The position numbers were made by a program, and so were the translations under genes. A model generated the notes under the pieces. That model was not told the DNA's origin and made no database searches. It saw only the letters and a program-made list of their open reading frames with translations. 64,000 nt of DNA from Bradyrhizobium septentrionale (GTDB lineage Bacteria > Pseudomonadota > Alphaproteobacteria > Rhizobiales > Xanthobacteraceae): the NCBI RefSeq assembly GCF_011516645.4, contig NZ_CP088285.1, forward strand, positions 8,512,501 through 8,576,500. Direction: 5' to 3'. Below, piece by piece: positions 39,296 through 47,543 of the stretch; position 1 is the stretch's first letter; every line of letters begins with the position of its first letter.

Positions 39296-39546
39296 GGCAC
39301 GATGCCCTCCGCGATCAGCCGCTCGCGCACCTGCGGCCAGGACCAACCCTGCGGATGGCCGCGCCGGTGCCAGTTCGCGTAGGAGAGCTGCAGCTCCCGG
39401 TTGACGCGGACGCCGTACCAGCGCCGCTTCTGCTCCTTGACGCAGGTCTTGCAGCGGAGGCGGATGCCGCCGCGGGTCTCGCGGCAGCGTTCCTCGCGAA
39501 CGTGGTCACCGATCAGCGGATGGCCCTTGCGACACATTGCCGGCAT
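39292..39546 (-). CDS. HNH-like zinc-binding protein (84 aa)
   Basis: ATG at 39546 (TGATG with the upstream gene). CRKGHPLIGDHVREERC...LRCKTCVKEQKRR resembles the zinc part of small phage HNH proteins. No clear catalytic His-Asn-His. Basic C-terminus. Confidence 0.6.
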   Translation of the reverse strand: MPAMCRKGHPLIGDHVREERCRETRGGIRLRCKTCVKEQKRRWYGVRVNRELQLSYANWHRRGHPQGWSWPQVRERLIAEGIVP

Positions 39547-39788
39547 CAGCTGATGACCCATTCCGCGCCGGTCCAGATGATGCGGACCATCTCGGTCGGC
39601 AGCATCGCGCCCGGGTCGCCCGGCAATGGCCCCCACCCGATGATGTAGCGCCACTCGCCGACAACCGGGATGCGAGCCATGTCGACTGACCGCATCTCGT
39701 AGGTCACGGCGCGCTCACCGCTGTTGAGCGCCTTGATCTGATCGGCTGCGGTGATGGCGTCGCCGACACGCTCCAACAGCGTTGTCAT
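39546..39788 (-). CDS. hypothetical protein (80 aa)
   Basis: ATG at 39788 overlaps the thyX stop. Contains PVVGEWRYIIGWGPLPGDPG and ends in EMVRIIWTGAEWVIS. No family recognised. Confidence 0.6.
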   Translation of the reverse strand: MTTLLERVGDAITAADQIKALNSGERAVTYEMRSVDMARIPVVGEWRYIIGWGPLPGDPGAMLPTEMVRIIWTGAEWVIS

Positions 39789-40498
39789 GCCACGCTCTCC
39801 TTCCACGCCTTCACGCACTCCGGCACGATCGGCTCGATCAGCTGCAGCATCGCCTCGGCATAGACCCGGATCTCGTATTGAGAATGCGAGTGATGGCGCA
39901 GCGTGAGGAACTTCATCAGGTTCAGCAGGTCAACGCTCGCGAACTGGTGCGAGTATGTCGCGAACGGGAGAATGATCCGCGCGAGCTCGCGCGGCATCCC
40001 CTCGGCCAGGTGCTTGCGGTAGAGCGCGAAGCCTTGCTCCATGTAGGAGCGCTGCTCATCCTCCCAGCGCAGAAATTTTTGCCACTCCTCCGCCGAATAC
40101 CCGTCGACGCCACCGATGTCGCGGACCTGCTTGTTCACCTTGCTCTGCGTGCCGTAATGCTCCGGCTTCGGCACATAGAACTCCTCGGGGAGCTCGGTGT
40201 ACCGGGCGGACACTTCGTTGTATGCCCACGTGCGATGCCGGTGCCATTGCCGGAACACGAAGATCGGCGCCTTCACCTCGAAGGTGAACGTCACCGCCTC
40301 GAACGGCGAGGTGTGGTGGTTGCGCCAGAGATAGCGGATCAGCCGATGGTCACTGCCGGTGTCCTCGCCGGCGCGCCATGCCGCGTCGTAAGACACGCGG
40401 GCGGCGCGGACCACGGACAGGTCGCTGCCCATGCTGTCGACCAGGCGCGCGTAGCCATGGTCGAGGACGTCGATCTTATTGGACGGATTGTCGTTCAC
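39785..40498 (-). CDS. thyX: flavin-dependent thymidylate synthase ThyX
   Basis: 237 aa. GTG at 40498 is set by AAGGAGACCAAC upstream; a longer frame exists but its extra 50 residues are not ThyX-like. The signature region reads RHRTWAYNEVSARY (RHRx7S motif, dUMP/FAD binding), preceded by FRQWH; SPFEAVTFTFEV also fits. It makes dTMP from dUMP with FAD, NADPH and methylene-tetrahydrofolate, supplying thymidine for element replication. It overlaps the NrdR-like gene by 23 nt. Confidence 0.95.
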   Translation of the reverse strand: MNDNPSNKIDVLDHGYARLVDSMGSDLSVVRAARVSYDAAWRAGEDTGSDHRLIRYLWRNHHTSPFEAVTFTFEVKAPIFVFRQWHRHRTWAYNEVSARYTELPEEFYVPKPEHYGTQSKVNKQVRDIGGVDGYSAEEWQKFLRWEDEQRSYMEQGFALYRKHLAEGMPRELARIILPFATYSHQFASVDLLNLMKFLTLRHHSHSQYEIRVYAEAMLQLIEPIVPECVKAWKESVA

Positions 40499-40754
40499 TG
40501 TTGGTCTCCTTGGTTTTGGTCTTGCCAAACTGGCCGTGCGAAGCGCCCCGTTTGGCAGGTTCTGCGTATTCGAGAGTGGTCCAGCGGAAGCCGCAGCCGA
40601 GACATTCCCGGCGGCGGCGCATCGTGCGGGTCCGCGTCGAGCGTCCATTGACGAGGACGTGCGAATGGATCACGCGAGATTCGATGACGCGGGACGGGAC
40701 CAGCTTGCGCGGTCCCGGCTTGCTCGGCTTGCAGCGCATGCAGATGATCGACAT
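40476..40754 (-). CDS. NrdR-like zinc-ribbon protein (92 aa)
   Basis: MSIICMRCKPS, SRVIESRVIHSHVLVNG then MRRRRECLGCGFRWTTLEY follow the N-terminal zinc ribbon of NrdR (CxxC ... RRRRxCxxCxxRFTTxE). The ATP-cone that senses dATP in NrdR is absent. Being next to thyX suggests a link to nucleotide metabolism, perhaps interference with host NrdR. TGATG overlap with the upstream gene. Confidence 0.7.
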   Translation of the reverse strand: MSIICMRCKPSKPGPRKLVPSRVIESRVIHSHVLVNGRSTRTRTMRRRRECLGCGFRWTTLEYAEPAKRGASHGQFGKTKTKETNSERQSVQ

Positions 40755-41119
40755 CAGAAGTCGCTCTGCTCCGCCTCCTCGGCCTCAATCCGAGTGATCG
40801 CCCACTTGAGATAGTTGGCGAGGTCGAGCGCCTCCTCGTAGGCGTGCTGCAGCCGGCCGCGGAGCGAGAAGTTCGGCTGCTCGCCGAGCGTCTTGCCGTA
40901 CTTGGCGATGCCGAGCTGGGAGCGCTGCAGCAGGTCGGTGCGGACCGCGTCGATGACGCTGTCGCGCCGCGCCTCGACGTGACCGCACTCGTTGCGAACC
41001 AGCACGCCGTCGACGACGATGGTGAGCGGGAGATTGTAGGAGTTCTCACGCTCTTTGATGATGCGGCCGTTCTCGATGACGAGGTCGGCGCTGTTGTATA
41101 GTTGGGTATTGCCTCTCAT
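40754..41119 (-). CDS. MazG-like (d)NTP pyrophosphohydrolase
   Basis: 121 aa from ATG at 41119, set by AAGGAGACCAGA. LQRSQLGIAKYGKTL and LQHAYEEALDLANYLKWAI match phage dATP/dGTP pyrophosphohydrolase-type (all-alpha NTP-PPase) proteins; EE-xx-D would bind metal. The first 60 residues are an added region. Its job is probably to shape the dNTP pool together with ThyX. Confidence 0.65.
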   Translation of the reverse strand: MRGNTQLYNSADLVIENGRIIKERENSYNLPLTIVVDGVLVRNECGHVEARRDSVIDAVRTDLLQRSQLGIAKYGKTLGEQPNFSLRGRLQHAYEEALDLANYLKWAITRIEAEEAEQSDF

Positions 41120-41135
41120 TCTGGTCTCCTTGGGG

Positions 41136-41390
41136 TTAGACGTTGATCGGGCCGTTCGCGATCGCCCGGGCCCATCTCGGGTCGGTGTCGCGACAGCTGG
41201 GCCGCCCGCGCTTCTCGGGCCTGCGAAGCCCGAGGACGGAGGCGGAGGTGGCGGCATAGCGGGGGTGCAATCCCTCCGCCCTGCATGCTTCAGCGGAGGC
41301 CGCTGGCCCCTGCTCCATGTGGATCGCGACGAGCTCGAGCTCGCGCTTGAGCGAGACCTTGCGGCGTCGATTGTGTCCGGTCTGGACCAT
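41136..41390 (-). CDS. hypothetical protein (84 aa)
   Basis: ATG at 41390 after CAAGGAGACCGATC, with a minus-strand hairpin upstream. Basic N-terminus (TGHNRRRKVSLKREL), central region like a small helix-turn-helix (EACRAEGLHPRYAATSASVL). A second TTCGCAG hairpin sequence falls inside it (41217-41237). Confidence 0.55.
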   Translation of the reverse strand: MVQTGHNRRRKVSLKRELELVAIHMEQGPAASAEACRAEGLHPRYAATSASVLGLRRPEKRGRPSCRDTDPRWARAIANGPINV

Positions 41391-41409
41391 GATCGGTCTC
41401 CTTGTGCTG

Positions 41410-41426
41410 CCCTGCTGCGAACAGGG
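41410..41426 (-). repeat. TTCGCAG-loop hairpin 20, minus strand
   Basis: On the minus strand CCCTG-TTCGCAG-CAGGG, between the phosphoesterase stop and the AAGGAGACC of the next leftward gene. Orientation follows the gene, as on the plus strand. Confidence 0.8.
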
Positions 41427-41440
41427 GGTTGGGTGAGGCG

Positions 41441-42127
41441 TTAGCGGGGATCTCCCTTGATCTCGATGGCGCCAATCGGCCCACCTGGCTGGTCGTCATC
41501 GAATACGCCGACGACCAGCCGGCCAGTGTGATAGGCGCGGGTGTCGAGGTTGGTGCGGCCCTTGAAGAGCTTGGGGCCGTCCTCGAAGTAATCGTGGCCG
41601 TGCACGACGTGGAGGTCGCGATAGCCGTCCTCGGCGCCAACCGGATAGCGCGACCAGAGCAGCAACTCGGTGCCCTGCTGCTCCAGCGGCACGCCCTGCT
41701 TGACGTAGGCGTGCACGAACACGCGGTGCGCGTCGACGTGATACAGCGGCAGCTGGTCCATCCAGTCGATGTGCGCCTCCGGTACGACGGTCGGGTCGTA
41801 GTCGCCGTACCTCACATGACCGTACGACATCAGCGTGGTGCCGCCGCCATTGGTGATCCACCAGTTGTGATCCAGCGGCTTGCGCAGGGTCTGGACCATC
41901 ATGTCCTCGTGGTTGCCCTTGAGGCAGATGAATGGCAGGCCGCGCGCCTGCGCCTCCATCAGCGTCTCGATGATGCCTTTGCTCTGCGGGCCACGGTCGA
42001 TGTAGTCGCCGAGCGTGATGATCTTGTGCTTCACGCCCTTGGCGTGGGCCTTGATGGACCACAGGGCGCGCTCGAGAAGATCGTAGCGGCCGTGCAGGTC
42101 CGCGATTGCATAGGTCCTTGACGTCAT
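41441..42127 (-). CDS. metallophosphoesterase (PP-lambda type)
   Basis: 228 aa. The motifs ADLHGRYDLL, GDYIDRGPQS and GNHEDMM form the binuclear metal site (D-x-H, GDxxDRG, GNHE) of phage-lambda-type Ser/Thr phosphatases and ApaH-like enzymes; later VHGHD fits the last His. Might dephosphorylate proteins or clear dinucleotide tetraphosphates. ATG at 42127. Confidence 0.9.
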   Translation of the reverse strand: MTSRTYAIADLHGRYDLLERALWSIKAHAKGVKHKIITLGDYIDRGPQSKGIIETLMEAQARGLPFICLKGNHEDMMVQTLRKPLDHNWWITNGGGTTLMSYGHVRYGDYDPTVVPEAHIDWMDQLPLYHVDAHRVFVHAYVKQGVPLEQQGTELLLWSRYPVGAEDGYRDLHVVHGHDYFEDGPKLFKGRTNLDTRAYHTGRLVVGVFDDDQPGGPIGAIEIKGDPR

Positions 42128-42128
42128 T

Positions 42129-42581
42129 TCAACCCCTCACCCGAACACGATCGCGGCGCAGGCCGCGCGAGATGATCTTGAGGCCGTACAGCACCCATTG
42201 CGGGATTTCAGCCTCGTCGATGGAATAGGTCTTGGCGGCCCAGAAGCCGACGGACTGGGCCACGTCGTCCGGCTCGTGCTTGAAGTAGCGCGGCATCCAG
42301 CCGAGCGCCTCCTCGCACAACTCGATCTCGATGCCGGACGGCGGGATGCGCTGGCGGTTCTGCTCGCGCTCCCATGCCTCCAGCTGCCCAGCCTCCTGCA
42401 GCTCGCGCTTGAACGCGAACAGCTCCGCCGCCGTCATCGCCTCGAAGCGCGGCCAGGCCGTGCCGAACTGCTTCGGCCAGATCCGCATCGGCGTGCGGCG
42501 CACGACCGAGGCGGCCTCGATCAACCGGCTGCCAACCAGACCATAATGCCAGACCCGCTCATGAAGGTTCAGGTTCACCAT
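42129..42581 (-). CDS. hypothetical protein (150 aa)
   Basis: ATG at 42581 overlaps the primase-helicase stop (TGATG). RLIEAASVVRRTPMRIWPKQ and FGTAWPRFEAM resemble phage proteins grouped as DUF6362, which is a guess from memory. Helical C-terminus. Confidence 0.6.
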   Translation of the reverse strand: MVNLNLHERVWHYGLVGSRLIEAASVVRRTPMRIWPKQFGTAWPRFEAMTAAELFAFKRELQEAGQLEAWEREQNRQRIPPSGIEIELCEEALGWMPRYFKHEPDDVAQSVGFWAAKTYSIDEAEIPQWVLYGLKIISRGLRRDRVRVRG

Positions 42582-44971
42582 CACTCGCTCGCTCCCTCCA
42601 GCTCCGGCTCGCCGACGCTCTGCCCGGTCTCCTGCCCGGGCACGGGCTCCATCAGCTCCATCTCCGGCTCGACCAGCGGCGCATCGTCGCCGTCGAACTG
42701 CTCCCAATTGGTTTCGTTCTGATCGACCGGATCGCCCTCGTCGACCGGCGCCGCCTGCGGCGCGGTCTCCTGCTCGGGTGCCGCGATCATGCGCGCCTCG
42801 CCGCGAACCCGCTTGCCGGTGATCCAGACCCACGGATTGTCGCGACCGATCACGCCGGAGCGGATCAGGAAGTCGTTGGCGCGCTGCAGCGCCTTCTTGA
42901 CGGCGTCCTCGCTGTCATCCTCGGCATAGTATTTCCGGTAGGCGGCGAACCAATAGCTGCGGTTGACGACGCGGGTGATCGCCTTGGGCAGCCGCAGGCT
43001 CGGCGGCGCCGCGATGCCGCTCTCCTCCATCGCCCGGAGCAGCGCGCGATAGACGTTGGCGCGCTGGTCGGTGAGCTGCACACCGCTCTCTTGCACGGTC
43101 TTGTCGGCCTCGCGGCTCTTCGGCGTGTCGATCCATTCGACCACGGCGCCCGGGATGATCTCGTTGTCCTCGTCGTAGCCGCAGATCACGCCGCGCAGGT
43201 AGAAGTCCGTGACTTCGCCATCCTCGCCCTCGCGCTGCTTGGACATCCGGGTGAAGCGACGGTCGCGCAGGTTGTTGCCGTCCTTGATCCTGGGCGGCGC
43301 GTCCTTCTCGGTGTGGTCGTAGCGGCCGACATGGATGGCAGTCTCGAAGGCGGCGTAGAGTGAGGTGTGGCCGCGCGGCCCGGTGCCGGATGCGTTCATG
43401 TGATGGACGAGCCACAGCCCGGTGTTCAGCTCCTCGCGGATGCGGTCGAGCCGCGACATCACGAGGCCGACCTCCTTGCCGTTGATCTCGTCCATCGCGG
43501 GCGTGACCTTGTTCAGCGTGTCGATCACGACCGCTTCGAGCTCGACCTGATCGTTCGGATAGGTCGCGTTCCACCACGCGACCCAGTATTTGCACTCGGC
43601 GATCAGCTCGGTGACCTGCTGGTCGTTGCCGAATAGGTCGAACTTCTTGGTCAGGCAGATGAACGGCAGATACACATCGTCAGGCAGACCCTTGCCCGCC
43701 GCATAGCCCGCGAACCGCTTGTAGACGAAGCCGGAGCCCGCCTCCGCCGCGCAATAGATCACGAGCCCGCGACGCACCTTGCGGCCGAGGTATTCCCCGC
43801 CCTGCGAGACCGCCATCGCCATGTCCTGGGTGAAGAAGCTCTTGCCCGACTGCGACGCGCCGTAGATCAGCACGGTCTCCCGGCGGGGGATCAGACCCTT
43901 GATGATGTATTCATACTTCTGCTGCGCGGTGCGCGGCTCGCCCCACACCACGGCGCCGAACTTCGACTTGAAGTTCTTGCTGAGCCACGCGAGGTCGAGC
44001 GCGGCGGTGTATTCGGCCGCCGTGCACGACTTCTCGTCGACCAGCCGGTAGAGCGCCTCCGAGGTGCCGCCGGCGGCGATCCAGTCCGAGGTGTCGCCCT
44101 TCTCCGGCAGGTCGGGCAGCGACAGGATGCGAATGCTTTCGGCGGCGCCCTCCAGCTTGGAGGCGACCAGCTTGACGTGATCCTGGCCGGGCAACACCGG
44201 GCGTCCATCGGGATGGAAGCGCGGTTCACCGGTGCGCGGGTTCTTGGCCTGCGGATCGTTGTCGGGCGGGATAACGACGTTGGCGCCCCTGAAATACTGC
44301 GTCAGCTCCTCGGGCCACTTCCCGGCGCCGCCTGCGTTGCAGGTCGCGGGAACGCCCATGGCCCACAGATTGTCGACGTCCTTCTCGCCCTCGACGACGA
44401 AGATGGTGCGCTCGTCGGCGATCGCCTCCAACAGCTCGGGCAGCCGGTACGGGACCTGCGGCTTGACGTCCTGCTTCCAGACCCAGCCGTTCTTGATGTC
44501 GTTCGGGTCGTCATCCTTGCGCGGCTTGCGGCGCTGCAGGAAATTCTTCGGCTCCATACGGACGACCTGAAACAGGAACTCGCCGCTGGCGTCGACATAG
44601 TCGTAGGTCTTGACGATCTTGGGCTTCGGACCGTCCTGCTTTGGCTTCGCCGGCGCCGGAGCCGGACGCTCGCGCTGATCGCGCTGATCGCGTCGCTCAG
44701 ACCGCTGCTCGGGTGCGCGATCCTCGATCTCCAGCTTCAGCTCGGTCCGCATCCACTCGATGGCGTCCTTGCCCTCGAGTCCCATCTCGCGCTTGATCAG
44801 CGCGAGCGTGCCGCCGCCCTCGCCGGATTCGAAGTCATCCCAGAAGCCGGTGTCGGTGTTGACGCGGAGCGAGCCGCGCTTGCCGTAGCGCAACTCGTCC
44901 TTCTTGCTGGACGTCGGCTTGCCGAACAGAGCGTCGGCGACCGCTTCGATATTTTTACCCCAGTCGTCCAT
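42581..44971 (-). CDS. bifunctional primase-helicase
   Basis: 796 aa. Residues 1-60 have the small primase start (SLRVNTDTGFWDDFESGEGG). About 190-280 is a TOPRIM-like region (RTIFVVEGEKDVDNLWAMG...VVIPPDNDP, Glu and D-x-D). About 360-560 is a RepA/RecA-type hexameric helicase with Walker A LIYGASQSGKSFF and VIYCAAEAGSG. An acidic tail (DDAPLVEPEMELMEPV) ends it. It would prime and unwind DNA for element replication. Confidence 0.85.
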   Translation of the reverse strand: MDDWGKNIEAVADALFGKPTSSKKDELRYGKRGSLRVNTDTGFWDDFESGEGGGTLALIKREMGLEGKDAIEWMRTELKLEIEDRAPEQRSERRDQRDQRERPAPAPAKPKQDGPKPKIVKTYDYVDASGEFLFQVVRMEPKNFLQRRKPRKDDDPNDIKNGWVWKQDVKPQVPYRLPELLEAIADERTIFVVEGEKDVDNLWAMGVPATCNAGGAGKWPEELTQYFRGANVVIPPDNDPQAKNPRTGEPRFHPDGRPVLPGQDHVKLVASKLEGAAESIRILSLPDLPEKGDTSDWIAAGGTSEALYRLVDEKSCTAAEYTAALDLAWLSKNFKSKFGAVVWGEPRTAQQKYEYIIKGLIPRRETVLIYGASQSGKSFFTQDMAMAVSQGGEYLGRKVRRGLVIYCAAEAGSGFVYKRFAGYAAGKGLPDDVYLPFICLTKKFDLFGNDQQVTELIAECKYWVAWWNATYPNDQVELEAVVIDTLNKVTPAMDEINGKEVGLVMSRLDRIREELNTGLWLVHHMNASGTGPRGHTSLYAAFETAIHVGRYDHTEKDAPPRIKDGNNLRDRRFTRMSKQREGEDGEVTDFYLRGVICGYDEDNEIIPGAVVEWIDTPKSREADKTVQESGVQLTDQRANVYRALLRAMEESGIAAPPSLRLPKAITRVVNRSYWFAAYRKYYAEDDSEDAVKKALQRANDFLIRSGVIGRDNPWVWITGKRVRGEARMIAAPEQETAPQAAPVDEGDPVDQNETNWEQFDGDDAPLVEPEMELMEPVPGQETGQSVGEPELEGASE

Positions 44972-44974
44972 CTC

Positions 44975-45166
44975 TCAAATATCCAGTACGGCAGCGTAAA
45001 GGCCGTGGTTCGCAACAGCGTCGAGGATGGAGGCCGCGAACTCGTCGTATTCGACACCGCGCCTCTTTGCCTCTGCCCTCAAATCAACCGAGACGTTCGG
45101 CGTAACTCGCACCGTCAACGTCGATTTCCGCGCCTCGTCCGGCGCGACCTTCCTGCACATTCCCAA
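44975..45166 (-). CDS. ribbon-helix-helix-like protein (63 aa)
   Basis: KSTLTVRVTPNVSVDLRAEA then KRRGVEYDEFAASILDAV has the strand-helix-helix pattern of Arc/MetJ-type DNA-binding proteins. It lies 3 bp upstream of the primase-helicase and could control this operon. An internal start is possible. Confidence 0.6.
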   Translation of the reverse strand: MGMCRKVAPDEARKSTLTVRVTPNVSVDLRAEAKRRGVEYDEFAASILDAVANHGLYAAVLDI

Positions 45167-45190
45167 GCCCCCGCTCCTTGTGATGCTCGA

Positions 45191-45529
45191 TCAGGCGTGT
45201 CCGGACACCTGGCCGTCGTATCCACCGGATGGACGCCCCAAGGCCTCCCACCCGGCGTTCAGTCGTTCGCAGAACTCGATCTGCTCCTCGATCAACCCCG
45301 CCATGGCGAGGGCGTCGTCGCTGCCCTTGCCATCTGCACGGAATGCCTTGGCGATGGAGCGCGCCGCGTCTGTCGTCAGGGCATTCCACTTCCGCGAGGT
45401 CGAAAACTTTAGGACCACGCAGTAACCGCGAAGTTCATCGAACACGCGGCCGCAAACGAGTTCCTGTCCCGGCTCGATATGGATGACCCAGCCTGCGTCA
45501 CCCCACTTGATTGGCGCCTCCGATGTCAT
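45191..45529 (-). CDS. hypothetical protein (112 aa)
   Basis: ATG at 45529 overlaps the upstream stop. Beta-rich first half (KWGDAGWVIHIEPGQELV), helical second half (LIEEQIEFCERLNAGWEALG). No family recognised. Confidence 0.6.
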   Translation of the reverse strand: MTSEAPIKWGDAGWVIHIEPGQELVCGRVFDELRGYCVVLKFSTSRKWNALTTDAARSIAKAFRADGKGSDDALAMAGLIEEQIEFCERLNAGWEALGRPSGGYDGQVSGHA

Positions 45530-45810
45530 GGCGCTTTCTTCCGCGTTTTCGCGTCGATGACGGCGTCCACGTCCTCCTTGTTGGTGATCAGGAAATTCAG
45601 CGCGTTGCAGATCGCCTTGCGCGCGCGCACGTCGCTCTCGCGCCGCGCGATGTCGGCCGGCGTCGCGTCGGGATTGGTGCGCGTCGCATGCAGCATGGTC
45701 TCCGCGTAGACGAAATCGTTGTAGGCAATCTCCCAGAGACCCTGCGAGGTATGCGGGACGACCTTCTGCCGGGTCGCGCTGTCGAAGTTCACTGAGTGGG
45801 TACTCACCAT
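45526..45810 (-). CDS. hypothetical protein (94 aa)
   Basis: ATG at 45810 overlaps the resolvase gene by 7 nt. Helical (GLWEIAYNDFVYAETMLHA, RESDVRARKAICNALNFL). No family recognised. Confidence 0.6.
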   Translation of the reverse strand: MVSTHSVNFDSATRQKVVPHTSQGLWEIAYNDFVYAETMLHATRTNPDATPADIARRESDVRARKAICNALNFLITNKEDVDAVIDAKTRKKAP

Positions 45811-46340
45811 GCGAGGACCCCCGCGGTGAACGCATCGCGTGGGACCTGGCCGTAGGGCGCGAAGGTCGAGCAGCCCCAGATCCACATGCCGCCAGCATCG
45901 GCGGCGTTGTCGTCGACGGCGACCCAGCCGACGTTCTTGCAGTAGGCAAGCATCGCCTGCTTGGCCCCGTCGCGGCCGTGAAACTTGGCGGTGCCGAGCG
46001 CCATCGCGCGCCACGTCTGGACCGCGACCGACCAGCATTGCACGTTGCGACTGCGTGCCATGCCGCAGATGCATCCATACAATCCATGCAAGAGCTGCGT
46101 GGTGCCGTAGTTGCTCTCGCCCTTGATGTAGAAGGGCTGCTCGACCACGATCAGCGCAGGCTGATGCTTCACGATCAGATCGTCGACCGCGCGCGCGCAC
46201 CGGCCGTACACCTCGATGTCCGGGGTGTTGTCGTTGCCGAGCGTGACCGTGCCGAGTTCGGGCGTGCCCCCAATGGGGCCCGCGCCGTAGCCGAGCTTAC
46301 GCGACGGGTCGAATGTCAGGATGGACGGCTTGGTCGTCAT
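45804..46340 (-). CDS. RuvC-like Holliday junction resolvase
   Basis: 178 aa. ILTFDPSRKLGYGAG (catalytic Asp), LIVVEQPFYIKG (Glu) and VDDNAADAGGMW (two Asp) follow the RuvC RNase-H-like fold; WRAMALG lies where RuvC has its helix. Would cut four-way junctions in replicated DNA. ATG at 46340. Confidence 0.75.
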   Translation of the reverse strand: MTTKPSILTFDPSRKLGYGAGPIGGTPELGTVTLGNDNTPDIEVYGRCARAVDDLIVKHQPALIVVEQPFYIKGESNYGTTQLLHGLYGCICGMARSRNVQCWSVAVQTWRAMALGTAKFHGRDGAKQAMLAYCKNVGWVAVDDNAADAGGMWIWGCSTFAPYGQVPRDAFTAGVLAW

Positions 46341-46379
46341 CGCACACCGTCGGAACGAAGTGCGGTATGCGACTGATAC

Positions 46380-46940
46380 TCACGCTTCAACACCAACGGC
46401 GGCATGACTGGTCCCCTTGGAAAATCTGATCGTTCTGTCGTGGGCGATCCGGTGGTGCTGCGAACACCACGAACAGCCTTCTCCAACTACCGGCGCGCCG
46501 CAGTAGAAATACGGGGGCGTGTCGTGAAAATTGCCGAGCGGCCAATGACATTGGTCGTTGCGCAGCTCGAGCAGCGTCGGCGAACGCGGCTCGCCGCTTT
46601 CGGCGTCGACCGCGCGCTCCGTGACGGGCACGGCGGATTTCTTGTTGACTATAATCGCAGGCTCCGGCGTGGAGCCCTTGCGTGCGGCGATGACCTTGGC
46701 GACCCTTGGCGCGGTATTGACTGCACCCGGCGTAGCCGGACTCGGCCTGCGCGCCTTGGCGACGTTGGAGGGCTTGCGCCAGAACGAAAGCCCCAGCCTG
46801 TGCACCTTGCCGATGACGGCGTTGCGCGACAGCGTGTAGCCATCCGCCTTCATCGCAGCCTCCGCCTCGCCGGCGGACATCTTCTCCACCATCACGTAGT
46901 GGCGGAGCTTCTCGATCATGGTGTCGGACCAATCACCCAC
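46380..46940 (-). CDS. gcrA: GcrA family cell-cycle regulator
   Basis: 186 aa from GTG at 46940, set by GAGGAGACCAATC. N-terminus GDWSDTMIEKLRHYV...SRNAVIGKVHRLGLSFW is the GcrA DNA-binding region; the C-terminal QCHWPLG...FYCGAPV...SWCSQHHRI fits the sigma-factor-contacting part. In Caulobacter GcrA recruits RNA polymerase to promoters containing methylated GANTC. An element copy could redirect host or element transcription. Confidence 0.85.
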   Translation of the reverse strand: MGDWSDTMIEKLRHYVMVEKMSAGEAEAAMKADGYTLSRNAVIGKVHRLGLSFWRKPSNVAKARRPSPATPGAVNTAPRVAKVIAARKGSTPEPAIIVNKKSAVPVTERAVDAESGEPRSPTLLELRNDQCHWPLGNFHDTPPYFYCGAPVVGEGCSWCSQHHRIAHDRTIRFSKGTSHAAVGVEA

Positions 46941-46951
46941 GATTGGTCTCC

Positions 46952-47389
46952 TCAGACTTCGCTGGTCGTCTGCGCGCCGCCAGCGTCGCCGCCCAGGATG
47001 CGAAGCACTTCGTCAAGCGAAGCAAGAGCTTCACGGCAATGCGGCGCGGAAGAGCCCTCCAGCTTTCGGCGTGCCATCGCGACCCCGTCGAGGGCGATGC
47101 GCCACTCGGCGGCGTCGGCTGCTTCCCGCAGCACGTCCATTTCCCATGCATCAATTCTTCGTGCTTCCCCATACCAAATGTCCCTCGCTCGCCCGTAAGC
47201 GATGCCCGTGCGTTCTGATGTTCGTGTGATTGCTGCCTTGACGTAGTCCCCCGCAGGGCATGGCTCGCTTGCGCGCTTCGCGAGATGCGCGGCGATCTCG
47301 GACGTTTTTTCCGAGCGGGAGGACGGCTTTTCTGTGCGCAAGGACTTGACGGCGCTCGAATCAACCAGCGCAATGGTTAGGTTACTCAT
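46952..47389 (-). CDS. hypothetical protein (145 aa)
   Basis: ATG at 47389. The middle (YVKAAITRTSERTGIAYGRA, ARRIDAWEMDVLREAA) looks like a helical DNA-binding protein. First gene of the leftward 47.4-to-38.2 kb block, facing away from 47611. Confidence 0.6.
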   Translation of the reverse strand: MSNLTIALVDSSAVKSLRTEKPSSRSEKTSEIAAHLAKRASEPCPAGDYVKAAITRTSERTGIAYGRARDIWYGEARRIDAWEMDVLREAADAAEWRIALDGVAMARRKLEGSSAPHCREALASLDEVLRILGGDAGGAQTTSEV

Positions 47390-47426
47390 GCGCGCACCTG
47401 CTGAAGCGAGTACGCGCCACCACGAT

Positions 47427-47457
47427 CGTTTAGATCGCTGCGACCGTCGTTTAGATC
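47427..47457. repeat. paired CGTTTAGATC direct repeats
   Basis: CGTTTAGATC at 47427-47436 and 47448-47457, offset 21 bp, two helical turns. They lie just upstream of the leftward gene at 47389 in the divergent promoter region, so they are likely a regulator site. Confidence 0.5.
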
Positions 47458-47543
47458 ATTAAGACTAAAACTATAGGCCTGTGACGCCCGCACCTTTTTT
47501 TGAGTACGAGAGTTTTTGCATGACCCAAGTTCTAAGGAAATGC

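Noticed and set aside
41217..41237. A minus-strand TTCGCAG hairpin (CTCGGGC/GCCCGAG) inside 41136-41390
   Set aside because: It pairs well but falls within a gene, so it is not counted in the family. It may be a remnant leader or chance.
46452..46471. A minus-strand GTGGTG-TTCGCAG-CACCAC inside gcrA
   Set aside because: It encodes a CSQHH segment close to the conserved Cys/His region of GcrA, so protein constraint can explain it.
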